Source: Desulfovibrio sp.
GTDB taxonomy: Bacteria > Desulfobacterota > Desulfovibrionia > Desulfovibrionales > Desulfovibrionaceae
Assembly: GCA_031279825.1 (NCBI GenBank)
Contig: JAITHT010000024.1
Coordinates: 1-40,251, forward strand
Length of the DNA: 40,251 nucleotides
Direction of reading: 5' to 3'
The notes below the pieces were generated by a model, which saw nothing but the letters and a program-made list of their open reading frames with translations, was not told the DNA's origin and made no database searches. The translations under genes were made by a program, and so were the position numbers. Of the stretch, positions 7,035 to 16,772 are shown piece by piece. Each line of letters starts with the position of its first letter. The stretch's first letter is position 1.

Positions 7035-10000
7035 ATGGCTCCAGAATCTTCTTCCAATGCCGGTTCCGCTTCCTCTGCTTCGATTCGCCAAAACGTGTCC
7101 GTGCCCGCGCCAGGTGCCGGAAGCGATATTTCTGTGCTTTCCTCCGCCGGCGGACAGCTGCAACTCGGCTTTGATCCTTCCGAGGCCACGACCACCCGTT
7201 CCGGCAACGATCTGACCTTTGAGGTGGACGGCGGCTCTGTGACGGTCAAAGACTTTTTCGTCGTGGGCGACGAGAGCCTGCCGTCCCTGCGTCTGCCCGA
7301 CGGCACGGTCGTGGCCAGCAACGACTTTTTCGCCGGGAGTTCCTTCGATCTGACCACCGCCGCCGGTCCCGGAGGCGGGGGGGGCGGCGGCAGCGGCTCG
7401 GGCGAATACCGCGACGACGCGGGCAACCTTATCGGCGGCATTGACCGTTTCGGCAAGCTGGGCACCGACTTCTGGGGCCGGGGCGTCGAGCGGCCGGAGA
7501 CCTACGTGCACCGCGAAGAGCCCGGCGGAGAATTCGGCCTTTCGGGCAACAGCTACGATATGAACGGCATGTTCGTCAGTTCCGGCATGTATGAGGACTG
7601 GCGCCCCGATCAGAATACGGGCGATTACGACACCAAGCTGCTCGGCAAGCTGGATTTTTCCTGCGCCCCCTCGGGCACCACGGTGGTGGACTCCATCCAT
7701 CTTTCCGGCTTTACCCCGGGCACGATCATCGTCATCGGCACGCCGCAGTTCGATGCCAACGGCAATCTGATCAACGGCATCGTCGTCACCAGCCCCAATC
7801 AGGTGTTTGACTTCACCCAGGATAATTTTGCCAAAGACGGCGTGTACGTCATGCCCCCGCCCAACTCCGATAAAGACATGAACATTAATGTCTCCATAGA
7901 CATCCACGCCGAGTCCTCGGGCGTTACCGGTACGGTGAACGGCAACTTCACCATTATCGTGGACGCCGTGGCGGACCAGCCCTTTGTCAAGGATGCGGCC
8001 TTCGACGACATGCACCTGACCGGCCATGTCGACATCGGCAGGGGAGAGACCTCCGAAGGGTTCGACGGTAAGGGCAGCTATGTGGTCGAGCAGCAGATGG
8101 ACGGCACGGAACGGGTGAGCGTCAAAGTGCCCTTTGAGACTACGGTCAAGTTCGGCGATTATGAGGACAGCAGCGAATCCCATTACGTGCTGATAGAGGT
8201 GCCCTCGCAGCCCGTCGGCGCCGAGTGGACCTGCACGGACGCCAACGGCAACCCCGTGGACATCATCACCGGCCCCGACGGCAAGTCCTACTTCCAGGTG
8301 CCCGTGAGTAACGAGGACATCGCGGCCGGCAACGGCGAAGTGACCGTGAACGTCGAACTGACGGTCACGGGCGATTCCGCCACGGTGACCGATACCGACA
8401 TGAATCTCAATGTCGGCGGCATGGCGGTGGAAAATCCGGATGACGAGGAACTGAGGCTGGACAACAACGTTTCTTACGACTGGAAGGAAGGCGGCGCGGA
8501 TCTCAACCTCGACGTGCTGGACGGCGGCTTGAAAATCACGGCCGGCTGGGCCTCCGAGGGTAACAACGACGCCAAGCACGTCGGCGGCGGCTCCGGCGAT
8601 TACGCCTATGGCGGCGTTGAGGGCGGCGCCACGGGCAACGAGGCGGGCAGCAAGGTCAACATCGGCGCGCCCATCGTCATTGAGTCGGGCGTGGACAGCC
8701 ACGGCTCGGCCGAAACCCTCACCCGCGTCGAGTTCACCTACGACGCGAGTGAGGGACATCTTTGGGGCTACGACGCCGGCGGGAACCTCGTGGATCTCGA
8801 TCCGGGCGGCACGGGCCGCGTGGTGCTTGACAACGTGAACAGCGGCCGGGTTGACGTGTATTATCGTCCCAACGACGGCAGCTTCAGCGACAAGGACGTC
8901 AACGTCAACTACCAGGTGGACGTGAAGAACGAGGCCGGCGTAAGCGGCAGCTACAGCGGCGGCCTCGCCGTGGTGGTGGACGCCGTGGCCGACAAGCCGA
9001 TCAACACGGGCGCGACCGGTCCCGGCTATGCCTACGACGGCGAAGACGGCTATTCCGCCGCCACCGCAGGCACGATTATCAGTTTCGAGGTGCGGGCCGA
9101 ATTCCCCGACACGCAAGGATCGGAGAACCACTTCCTGCTGGTGCAGGTGCCGCCGGCGGGCAGCCACCTGATCCTCTGCGATGCGGACGGCAACCCCATC
9201 ACGTACGACACGGTGGTGATCAACGGCGAGACTTACTACAAGATCCCCGTGCCGGGCGAACAATCGCCGGTCAGCAGCAATGTCCATTTCAAGGTTGACG
9301 AAAACCGCGGCGATGCCCAGGACGGCAGCTACCAGATCAAGACCGGCGCGCTGGCCGAGGTTCAGGAAGACGGCGGGCGTATGGACAACGAATACGACTA
9401 CGCGAACAATCAGGCCGTCACCATCAACCCGCCCATCACCATTGACGTCGATTACATGGATTCCAGCGGCGAGGGATCCGCCTCGAGCATGTATGAGGAC
9501 AACCAGCCGAAGCAGAATCTCGGCATCTACACCGAAGGCAGCGCTTCGGACGGCAACCTGAACATTCACCTGAACAACGACGGCGACCGTGACACCGTCA
9601 TGACGGGCGAGGTGGAAATCCGCTTCACCTATGACGGCGACAGCGACAGCCTGCACTTTACCATCAACGGCCACGATTATTACGCCGAGCGCGTTCCCGG
9701 CTCCAACGACTTCGTGCTCAAGGTGCCGGCGGCGGAATTCGACGGCCGTGGTCCGGGCACGGACGGCGTGCTTCAGTATCATCCCCCGGCCAATGACGAC
9801 CACGACCTGAACAATATCCGCTTTGAAAGCGACGTCAAAAATAACGCCACCGGCGAAAAGGGTCATGTGGGCGGCTCCGCCAGCGACATGATCGTGGACG
9901 CCGTGGCCGACAAGCCCGTGGACGTGCACGCCGGCGACAACGGAGTGTCGTACGTCGGCAGTGACGGCCAGGCGCACGACTCCGCCGCCTGGGGCAGCGA

Positions 10001-13000
10001 CGTCACCTTTAACGTGACCGTGACCTTCAAGGACGTGGCGGACGGCAGCGAAAAGCACTATGTCCTGATCGAGCATAAGCCCGGCATGACCGGCAACTAC
10101 GATACGATAACCGGGCCCGACGGCAAGAGCTACTACATGGTGGACGTGAACGAGGGCATTGAGCACGCCATGGCCTCGGCCGGCGGCAGCTATCCTCACA
10201 CTTACACGGAAAACGGCGTCAGCTATACCGTGACGCTGGGTGCCGACGGCCAGCCCCAGGTGACCGTCTCCATGGACGTGACCCTGACCCTGCCGGAAGA
10301 CGGCAACCACAACTACATGAATCAGGATGGCTCCATCAGCCTGGGCGCCGGCGGCCTGGCCGTCGAGGGAGACCTGGTGGTGAAGGGTCCCTCGACCGGC
10401 AACGGCCATCACGACCACGGGATCAGCAAGGGCGGTTCGGATTCCGAACTGACCAAGGACAACAACACCTCCATGACCCTTGACGACGTTGAGATCAAGG
10501 TGAACGTGGTGACGTCCAAGCCCACGGTCTCCATTGAGAACAATCATATTTACGAGAACCTGACACCCGACGCGCACAAGGGCGACGACACCATGTCCGA
10601 TGGCGCGACCATCAAGGTCGGCGGTCTGGCTGCGGGCGAAGTGGCGGACATCACCTTCTATTTCGACTTCGCCGGCCCTGATTCCGCCGGTTCCGGCGCC
10701 TTCTCTCCGGTTCCGGGTCATGAGGACGATGCGATGCGCCTTGAGGTCTACGGCCCCGACGGCGAACTGCTCGGCTCCTACGAGGTGACCTGGGACGCGG
10801 ACAGCGGCCGCTGGAGTTGCACCGTCCCCGTCGACGCCGCCATGCAGGGCCCCGACGGCAACGTCACCATCGTCTTCAAGCCCGGGCACAACGATAATTC
10901 GGCCGACATCAAGATCGATTACGATATCAAGGTGACGGACCCGGCTTCCGGCGACGGCCATGAGTGGAATTCCGGCGACCCGAACCTTCCCTCGCTGGGA
11001 GTGGTGGTGGACGCCGTGGCCCAGCAGCCTGACGTGCAGGACGTCGATGCCAACTATCAGGGCACCGGCGGCACGGACGCCTTTGTCAGCGGCGGCAAGG
11101 TGGACATCGGGCTGAAGATAGAGTTTCACGACTTCACCGACGGGTCCGAACTGCACTTCGTGCTGGTGGAGGCCCAGGTGGGTTGGCAGCCCCCGTCAAG
11201 CACCCTGATCATCTACGACGCGAACGGCGTAGCGCACGAGGTGCCGGTCACCTGGAGCATGCAGATGATCGACGGCACGATGTACTACAAGGCCGAGATC
11301 GATAACGAGTACATCCAGCAGTGGGGGCAGGGTCAGAACGGCGGCGTGCTCGACGTGCACGTGGAGATGCAGTCCCCTGCGGGCGCGAACGGTCATATAA
11401 ACATCAGCGCCGGCGGCGGTTCATGGGAGAACAAGGACGTTGTGGACGGAGAACTGCGCTGGGACAACAATACCGCCTTTGATTTCAAGGATGTGGACAT
11501 GAACTTCAGCGCCGCGGGCGATTTCGGACTCAGGCCCGGCGGCCCGGTGTATGAAAACGACACGCCCGACGCCAATGTGGGCGACGACGCCCATGCCGGC
11601 GGCACCACCCTCACTGTGGTGACCAGCCACGGCGACGACGTGGTAACCGACTTCAAATTCGACAACTACGACCCCTCCAAGGGCAAGATCTACTACAAGG
11701 ATCCCAACACCGGCAACCTTGTGGAAATCAACCCCGACGGCACCATTCCGGGCAACCCGCCGCTGCACGGCGGCGACCAGTTCGTCTTTGTTCCTGGCGA
11801 GAATTACAGTGACAAGGATGTGAACCTCAGCTACACGGGCACGATTACCGACCCGCACAGCGGCGATTCCAAGACTCCCTCGCACGATTCCACCATCGCG
11901 GTGGACGCCGTGGCCCAACTTCCGGGCGACATATCGTCCGCGGGCGGGGACATCGTCTGGCCGTCCGGCACCAGCGAAAAGCCCTCCTTTACCGTCAAGG
12001 TCACCGCGACCTTCCAGGATTACGAGGACGGCAGCGAGCAGCATTACGTGCTGGTGGAAGCCCTGCCCAACATGAGCGTGCCCGATGCCGTCGGCACCTT
12101 TACCGTGCGCAATCCGGACGGCACCTACACCACCTATTACAAGGTGCCGGTGAGCAACGACGATATCAGGAGCGGCAACGGCACGGTGGAAGTGGAGGTG
12201 AAGATCGTGGTCGAAGGGCAACTGTCCAGCGGCAATCCGGACAGCATGAAGGTGGGCGCTCTGGCGGAAGAGCCGGTTTCGAACATCACGGACGGCGAGA
12301 TCCGTTACGATAACAATTATGCCTTTGCGGAAAGCGATCCTGTGAGTGTGGGGCCCTGGCCCGGCGGCCCCGGCGACGGTCTGTGGGTTGACGTCGCCTA
12401 TGAGAACGACCGCCCCAACTCCCATCTCGGCGACGAAACGCCCGCCGGCGGGGCGCTCATCCACTTCGGCGACGGCGCCGCTTCCGCCGACGTGATCTGG
12501 GACGGCTCGCGGGGCTACATCGTTGACGCCAACGGTAACGAATACAGGGGCGGCAACGCGCATTTGGAAGGCGCGGACGGTCCCTTCAAGTTCGTGTCCG
12601 AGGGGCACGGAGACGGCGACCTGAGTGTGGACTACACGACCTACGGTCCGGACGGGAGTTCGCTGAGCGGCGGCTCCGCGTTGATCGTGGTTGACGCGGT
12701 GGCCAACAAGCCCGGAGATCTGGACACTTCCGTGGATTACGGTCAGCGCTCCGACGGCTCAGACTACGGGGCCATGGGCAAGCACGACGGCCACGGCAAC
12801 GACGGCAGCGTCATCGTTCACGTGACCGGCAGCTTCGCCGACAGCGACGGCTCCGAAACGCACTACGCCCTGGTGGAGGCCCAGCCCGGCTGGGCGGTGC
12901 CGGGCGCGGAGATGGTCTATCTTGAAGGCAAGGCCTACTGGCGAGTGGAAATGGCCAAAGGGTCGGACGGCAAGTACCTGACCGACGCCAACGGCAAAGA

Positions 13001-15914
13001 ATACGCGGATGTGAAGGTCGAGGTGTCGAATCCCGGACTCGTGGGCTCCGGCGGGCATAATCTGGGTACCGGCATTATGGCGGAGGAGAAGGAAAGCGGC
13101 CACGCCGGCAACCTTGAGGGCACTTTGGACAACAACGTCTCCTGGACCCTTGACGGCAACGCCCATATCGAGACCTCCTTTGTGGACAGTTCCGTGTCCG
13201 TGAGCGTGCCCGGCGGCTTCTATGAAAGAGGGGAGGACCAGCCCGGCTTTGAGGTGAAGATAAGTGGAACCCTGGGAGAGAACGACGTTTTCAATGGTAT
13301 GACCATCAAGGGCAGCGGCGGCGTCTTCAGCGTGGACGATCCGGATGGGGTGGGCGGCTGGCATATAGACGGCAACGGCAATCTGGTCATTGACGACTGG
13401 AACGCCATCGGCAAGATTACGGTGACCTTTACGCCCGGCGCTCACAGCGATCAGGACGTTCACTTCGAATGGAACGCGAACTTCACCGATTCCAAGTCCG
13501 GCGATTCGCAGGGCTACGGCGGCGCGCCGACCACCGTGGTGGACGCCGTGGCCAACGCCCCGGACATCAAGGATCAGAACTTCACTTCGGACAGCGGGCA
13601 TGAAGCGGCCCTCGCCACGGAAGGCGGCAACGTCAACATCACGCTCCACTTCGACGACCTTGACAGCAGCGAAATTCATTACGCCGTGCTGGAGCAGGGC
13701 GGCGTATGGATGTGCGACAAGGTGACCATCAACGGCGTCGAGTATCCGGTCATCACCATCTTCGACAACAACGGCAATCCTTACTATGCGGTGCAGATTC
13801 CGGACAGCGTGTTGCGCGACGGCAACGGCGATGTGAACATCTCCTGGCATGTGACCGCACCGGACGCCGCCTCCGACGTGGACGACTCCGTCAAGACCGG
13901 CGGCATCTCCGTGGAGACCAGCACGGGTGCGGACGGAGACAGGGAGCTGAGCCTGGGCAACAACTGGGCTGAAAACGTCCAGGACGTGCCCGTGCATCTC
14001 GGCGTCTTCGAAACCGACAGCGTGGGGCTCGGCTCTCACGGCAAACCTACGGAGACCGGCGAGGGCGGCGCCAGGCTGGCGCTTCAGGCCCCGGCCGACG
14101 GTACGCACGAAATCATCACCGAGACGGACCTCGTCTTCACCCAGGCCGGCGCCAAGTCGGGCGATGTGATAGGCACCGTCTGGTATAACGGGCAGGCCTA
14201 CCCGGTCGTAATCGGGCAGGACGGCAAGGCCCACGTGACCATTGACTTCCGCCCGAACGGCTACGATTCGAATGCGGAGTTCCGCTTCGTGACTACGGAC
14301 GAGAACGGCGTTCCGCTCAACAATCATAACAGCAGTTCCGTCCATGTGGTGTCGGACAGCACGGTACAGGACGTGCGCACGGGCGAGGAGCATGACTTCA
14401 GGGGTTCGACGACCATCAACGTGCAGGGTGTGGCCGACGCGCCCACGGATGTTGAGGCGAAAGGTCCGTCGGATGCCGTGGGCAGCGGCCATGGGGTTAC
14501 CGTGACCGTAAGCGCGCACTTCGACGACGTGGACGGCTCCGAAAGGCACTACGTGCTGGTGGAAGCCAAGCCCGGCTGGACCTGCAACGATCCCCACAGC
14601 GTGTGGACTGATCCTGATACCGGGACGCGTTACTTCCGGGTGGAAGTGGACGGCAGGGCAGGAGACGTGAATAAGGACGTTTCGCTGACCGCGCCCAAGG
14701 ACTATGTGCTGGGTGACCGTACGGAAAGCCTCGGTACGGGGGCCCTTGCGGAAGAAAAGGCTGCGGGCAGCGACAATGCCCACGGATTCACTCCGGGCGG
14801 CGACGTGACCGTCGATATCAGCAACGGGGCAACGCTCTTCCTGGCCAACAGCAATCCTGCGGAAGGCGTTGTCGAGGGCGGCGACATGGTCTTTACGCTG
14901 ACCTTGGCCAATGCCTCCGGACAGTTCTTCAGCGCCGACGTGGATATGACAGTGACCCTGCGCCTCAGTTGGAACGGAGCCTCGGCCGAGGATTTGAACC
15001 TTGCCGGTTGGAGGGGGCCGCTGCCGCCCGACGACGCGTATGAGTATGATCTCACTCTGCCCAAGGGTTCAAGCGAGGTGGATATTCATGTTCCCGTCGC
15101 GAACGACGGCCTTATCGAGGGTTCGGAAGGCGTGCATATCGAGATTGTCGGCAGCGACGTGCCGGCCGCCATCAGCGGTAACGTCGTGGTTGACGATTCT
15201 CCCCATGACGTGACCATCATTGACGCGGATTACGCGGCGGCCGCCGGACACGGCATCGGCAACGAAGCCATAGGCATGGAATTGCACCACGTCGGCGCCG
15301 GCCATGACTATGACGGTTCCGGAGACAGCCGGGGCAGCGTCGTTCTGGGAACGGACGGCGATGATATCATCCGGGGCAGCGATCACGGAGATATCCTCCA
15401 CGGCGGCGGCGGCAATGACATCTTCTACGGAGGCGCCGGCAACGACACCATCTATGCCGGCACCGGCGACAACGTCATTCGGGGCGGCGGAGGCGACGAC
15501 GTGTTGCACAGCGGCCCCGGCAGAGATACCTTCCTCTGGTTGGCCGACGACTTCGGCAACGCCGGAGCGCCCGCCCAGGACATCATCCATGACTTCAAGC
15601 TTAACCATGACGTCATTTGCTTCAAGGACGTGTTCGGCGCGGAGGGTTCCCTTGACGGGCTTCTGGGAAGCGCCGGCTTTGATTCCAACAGTAGGACGGT
15701 AAGCCTCGCGGCCGAGAACGGCAGTTCCCTGCAGGCGGAGTTCCTGAACGAGTCTCAGCTTATGCTGACGCTCAAGGACGACGGCGGGAATACCGTTCAG
15801 ACCATTACCGTAAACGCCGCCGACGGCACGACCTTTTTGGACGATAGCGGCGGCATGAATGACGAGGGTGCCCGGGAACTGCTGAAGCAGATGATCAAGG
15901 ATGGCCTGTCCTGA
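7035..15914 (+). CDS. giant LapA-like RTX adhesin, type I secreted
   Basis: The 2959-residue product is a cell-surface adhesin of the large RTX (LapA/BapA) type, exported by a type I system and expected to mediate attachment or biofilm formation. There is no Sec signal. Residues 1-111 form an N-terminal module ending in TTAAG (107-111), the form of a LapG protease site; a glycine-rich linker follows (about 113-123). Eight related modules of about 260-370 residues follow, each with a HY(V/A)L(V/I)E-type motif after a D(G/S)SE and most with a VDAVA(D/Q/N)xP junction (near residues 310, 649, 955, 1325, 1624, 1886, 2171; the eighth is VQGVADAP near 2463). A Calx-beta-like segment lies at about 2600-2710, RTX nonapeptides (GGxGND) at about 2770-2833, and a C-terminal secretion region follows. 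The product is strongly Asp/Gly-rich. AGGGGGAT ahead of ATG 7035 is a good ribosome-binding site. The type I ABC pump is not in the window. Confidence 0.93.
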   Translation: MAPESSSNAGSASSASIRQNVSVPAPGAGSDISVLSSAGGQLQLGFDPSEATTTRSGNDLTFEVDGGSVTVKDFFVVGDESLPSLRLPDGTVVASNDFFAGSSFDLTTAAGPGGGGGGGSGSGEYRDDAGNLIGGIDRFGKLGTDFWGRGVERPETYVHREEPGGEFGLSGNSYDMNGMFVSSGMYEDWRPDQNTGDYDTKLLGKLDFSCAPSGTTVVDSIHLSGFTPGTIIVIGTPQFDANGNLINGIVVTSPNQVFDFTQDNFAKDGVYVMPPPNSDKDMNINVSIDIHAESSGVTGTVNGNFTIIVDAVADQPFVKDAAFDDMHLTGHVDIGRGETSEGFDGKGSYVVEQQMDGTERVSVKVPFETTVKFGDYEDSSESHYVLIEVPSQPVGAEWTCTDANGNPVDIITGPDGKSYFQVPVSNEDIAAGNGEVTVNVELTVTGDSATVTDTDMNLNVGGMAVENPDDEELRLDNNVSYDWKEGGADLNLDVLDGGLKITAGWASEGNNDAKHVGGGSGDYAYGGVEGGATGNEAGSKVNIGAPIVIESGVDSHGSAETLTRVEFTYDASEGHLWGYDAGGNLVDLDPGGTGRVVLDNVNSGRVDVYYRPNDGSFSDKDVNVNYQVDVKNEAGVSGSYSGGLAVVVDAVADKPINTGATGPGYAYDGEDGYSAATAGTIISFEVRAEFPDTQGSENHFLLVQVPPAGSHLILCDADGNPITYDTVVINGETYYKIPVPGEQSPVSSNVHFKVDENRGDAQDGSYQIKTGALAEVQEDGGRMDNEYDYANNQAVTINPPITIDVDYMDSSGEGSASSMYEDNQPKQNLGIYTEGSASDGNLNIHLNNDGDRDTVMTGEVEIRFTYDGDSDSLHFTINGHDYYAERVPGSNDFVLKVPAAEFDGRGPGTDGVLQYHPPANDDHDLNNIRFESDVKNNATGEKGHVGGSASDMIVDAVADKPVDVHAGDNGVSYVGSDGQAHDSAAWGSDVTFNVTVTFKDVADGSEKHYVLIEHKPGMTGNYDTITGPDGKSYYMVDVNEGIEHAMASAGGSYPHTYTENGVSYTVTLGADGQPQVTVSMDVTLTLPEDGNHNYMNQDGSISLGAGGLAVEGDLVVKGPSTGNGHHDHGISKGGSDSELTKDNNTSMTLDDVEIKVNVVTSKPTVSIENNHIYENLTPDAHKGDDTMSDGATIKVGGLAAGEVADITFYFDFAGPDSAGSGAFSPVPGHEDDAMRLEVYGPDGELLGSYEVTWDADSGRWSCTVPVDAAMQGPDGNVTIVFKPGHNDNSADIKIDYDIKVTDPASGDGHEWNSGDPNLPSLGVVVDAVAQQPDVQDVDANYQGTGGTDAFVSGGKVDIGLKIEFHDFTDGSELHFVLVEAQVGWQPPSSTLIIYDANGVAHEVPVTWSMQMIDGTMYYKAEIDNEYIQQWGQGQNGGVLDVHVEMQSPAGANGHINISAGGGSWENKDVVDGELRWDNNTAFDFKDVDMNFSAAGDFGLRPGGPVYENDTPDANVGDDAHAGGTTLTVVTSHGDDVVTDFKFDNYDPSKGKIYYKDPNTGNLVEINPDGTIPGNPPLHGGDQFVFVPGENYSDKDVNLSYTGTITDPHSGDSKTPSHDSTIAVDAVAQLPGDISSAGGDIVWPSGTSEKPSFTVKVTATFQDYEDGSEQHYVLVEALPNMSVPDAVGTFTVRNPDGTYTTYYKVPVSNDDIRSGNGTVEVEVKIVVEGQLSSGNPDSMKVGALAEEPVSNITDGEIRYDNNYAFAESDPVSVGPWPGGPGDGLWVDVAYENDRPNSHLGDETPAGGALIHFGDGAASADVIWDGSRGYIVDANGNEYRGGNAHLEGADGPFKFVSEGHGDGDLSVDYTTYGPDGSSLSGGSALIVVDAVANKPGDLDTSVDYGQRSDGSDYGAMGKHDGHGNDGSVIVHVTGSFADSDGSETHYALVEAQPGWAVPGAEMVYLEGKAYWRVEMAKGSDGKYLTDANGKEYADVKVEVSNPGLVGSGGHNLGTGIMAEEKESGHAGNLEGTLDNNVSWTLDGNAHIETSFVDSSVSVSVPGGFYERGEDQPGFEVKISGTLGENDVFNGMTIKGSGGVFSVDDPDGVGGWHIDGNGNLVIDDWNAIGKITVTFTPGAHSDQDVHFEWNANFTDSKSGDSQGYGGAPTTVVDAVANAPDIKDQNFTSDSGHEAALATEGGNVNITLHFDDLDSSEIHYAVLEQGGVWMCDKVTINGVEYPVITIFDNNGNPYYAVQIPDSVLRDGNGDVNISWHVTAPDAASDVDDSVKTGGISVETSTGADGDRELSLGNNWAENVQDVPVHLGVFETDSVGLGSHGKPTETGEGGARLALQAPADGTHEIITETDLVFTQAGAKSGDVIGTVWYNGQAYPVVIGQDGKAHVTIDFRPNGYDSNAEFRFVTTDENGVPLNNHNSSSVHVVSDSTVQDVRTGEEHDFRGSTTINVQGVADAPTDVEAKGPSDAVGSGHGVTVTVSAHFDDVDGSERHYVLVEAKPGWTCNDPHSVWTDPDTGTRYFRVEVDGRAGDVNKDVSLTAPKDYVLGDRTESLGTGALAEEKAAGSDNAHGFTPGGDVTVDISNGATLFLANSNPAEGVVEGGDMVFTLTLANASGQFFSADVDMTVTLRLSWNGASAEDLNLAGWRGPLPPDDAYEYDLTLPKGSSEVDIHVPVANDGLIEGSEGVHIEIVGSDVPAAISGNVVVDDSPHDVTIIDADYAAAAGHGIGNEAIGMELHHVGAGHDYDGSGDSRGSVVLGTDGDDIIRGSDHGDILHGGGGNDIFYGGAGNDTIYAGTGDNVIRGGGGDDVLHSGPGRDTFLWLADDFGNAGAPAQDIIHDFKLNHDVICFKDVFGAEGSLDGLLGSAGFDSNSRTVSLAAENGSSLQAEFLNESQLMLTLKDDGGNTVQTITVNAADGTTFLDDSGGMNDEGARELLKQMIKDGLS
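7353..7367 (+). other. predicted LapG-type di-alanine cleavage site
   Basis: Codons 107-111 of the adhesin read T-T-A-A-G. In Pseudomonas LapA, the periplasmic cysteine protease LapG cuts between two alanines of a TAAG motif close to residue 108, just after the retention module. Motif, position and the following glycine linker all agree here. Cleavage itself is inference. Confidence 0.65.
7962..14450 (+). repeat. eight-module protein repeat region inside the adhesin
   Basis: Related modules follow one another, recognised by a VDAVA(D/Q/N)xP-type junction followed about 40-60 residues later by a D(G/S)SE-x-HY motif. Spacing between junctions is uneven (about 260 to 370 residues), and the DNA is diverged rather than near-identical, so the repeats are old. 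This resembles the T1SS-143-type repeat family of large secreted proteins. Confidence 0.75.
15342..15533 (+). repeat. RTX calcium-binding nonapeptide block
   Basis: Codons about 2770-2833 encode consecutive glycine/aspartate nonapeptides (GTDGDDIIRG, GGGGNDIFYG, GAGNDTIYAG, GGGGDDVLHS). In type I substrates these form a parallel beta-roll that binds calcium after export. The block is directly followed by the DTFLW and DIIHDFKLNHD motifs typical of the C-terminal secretion domain. Confidence 0.9.
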
Positions 15915-16004
15915 TGAGCCTTTTGCGGCGGCGCGGGGGTGCCCCTCGCCGCCCGTCCGGAATCCTGCCCCTGTAACACACGCGCCGTCCCTGATTCGAC
16001 ACAG

Positions 16005-16030
16005 AACCGGGGGCGGCGCCCGGTTTTTTT
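16005..16030 (+). terminator. intrinsic terminator after the adhesin gene
   Basis: AACCGGG (16005-16011) pairs with CCCGGTT (16019-16025) across a 7-base loop and runs into a continuous T-tract ending at 16030. It lies 90 bp after the adhesin stop codon and is the best intrinsic terminator in the window. The T-tract abuts the end of the transposase remnant. Confidence 0.8.
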
Positions 16031-16330
16031 CCAGACAAACGGTTGTGCTGTTTTGTTGTATGCTTCCTGGAAGGCCTTTATCTGTGCGCTAAGTGCTTGC
16101 GTGCTTGAAAAGCTTGTGCCACGCAAGGACTTGAGAGTCAGGATGCCAAACCATATTTCCACCATATGCAGCCAGCTTGCACTTGTTGGCGTGTAGTGGA
16201 AAAATACATTTGGGTGCTTATCAAGCCACAGACCGTGCCGCTTGTGGATACTATGGTTACCCTTGCGGGTTGTCAGGACGTCGCGTATTGATTGGCGAAG
16301 GTGATCAATGCCCGCCATAGTGTGACCTGT
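16025..16330 (-). pseudogene. IS630-family transposase C-terminal remnant
   Basis: Read on the minus strand, about 100 codons match the end of an IS630-family DDE transposase: LWLDKHPNVFFHYTPTSASW, then EIWFGIL, SLRGTSF and ending near QPFVWKK. The residue pattern HxTPTxASWLxxxExWF contains the third catalytic acidic residue (Glu). The region of the second catalytic Asp reads KGNHSIHK instead of a DN-containing motif, and upstream of that the similarity fades. The N-terminal two thirds are missing, and the 3' end runs into the adhesin terminator. It cannot encode an active transposase. No terminal inverted repeats were found. Confidence 0.75.
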
Positions 16331-16418
16331 GGTGGATGTGCCGCGTATGAGTCTGCCCAATGTGACAGGAGATATATTGTGAGTACAGGTATCAAGCAAT
16401 TGCCGTTTTACTCATTGA

Positions 16419-16772
16419 ATGAAAAAAACAATTTTTCGATTTCAAGTACACATTTTAAGTGGAGTGATGACTGAAATATTCTTGAAACAACACAAAAAAA
16501 TGCCTATGCGCACTATCGATATATGCGGTTCTCAGACTCTTGAAGATTTACACAATGCTATATTCAAGGCATTTGATCGTTTTGATCAGCATTTGTTTGA
16601 ATTTCAGATTGGCGGCATGAAGCCAATGGATAAAAAATCCATTCGTTACGGAATACTTGGCTTTGATGATGATATGGAAGAAAATATTAAAGATGCGACA
16701 ACTGCCACAATAGCTTCTTTGATTTTAATGCCTGGCGATTTCTTTTTTTATTGGTTCGATAATTTGCTCGTC
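16419..16772 (+). pseudogene. pRiA4b ORF-3-like protein, truncated
   Basis: From ATG 16419 about 118 codons resemble the N-terminal part of the plasmid pRiA4b ORF-3-like family, whose function is poorly known and which is often found on mobile DNA. The matching pattern is TLEDLHNAIFKAFDRFDQHL followed by EF-x-GG, PMD, RY, and further on ATTATIASLILMPGDFFFY and WFD. The family normally continues FDFGDxWxH, but here the frame runs into unrelated DNA at about 16770, where the reverse strand becomes phage gene V. The stretch is visibly richer in A and T than its neighbours, a sign of transfer. The frame stays open to 16976, but the tail is a fusion artefact. Confidence 0.65.

Noticed and set aside
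6762..11156. Very long open frame on the strand opposite the adhesin (over 1400 codons), and another at 12759-14783
   Set aside because: They mirror the codon usage of the adhesin (GC-rich third positions, Asp/Gly codons giving Val/His/Ala on the other strand), show no domain or start signal, and have runs of Val-His-Ala typical of a shadow.
15342..15533. Short regular repeats resembling a CRISPR array
   Set aside because: They are in-frame RTX nonapeptide codons, with no spacers of constant length.
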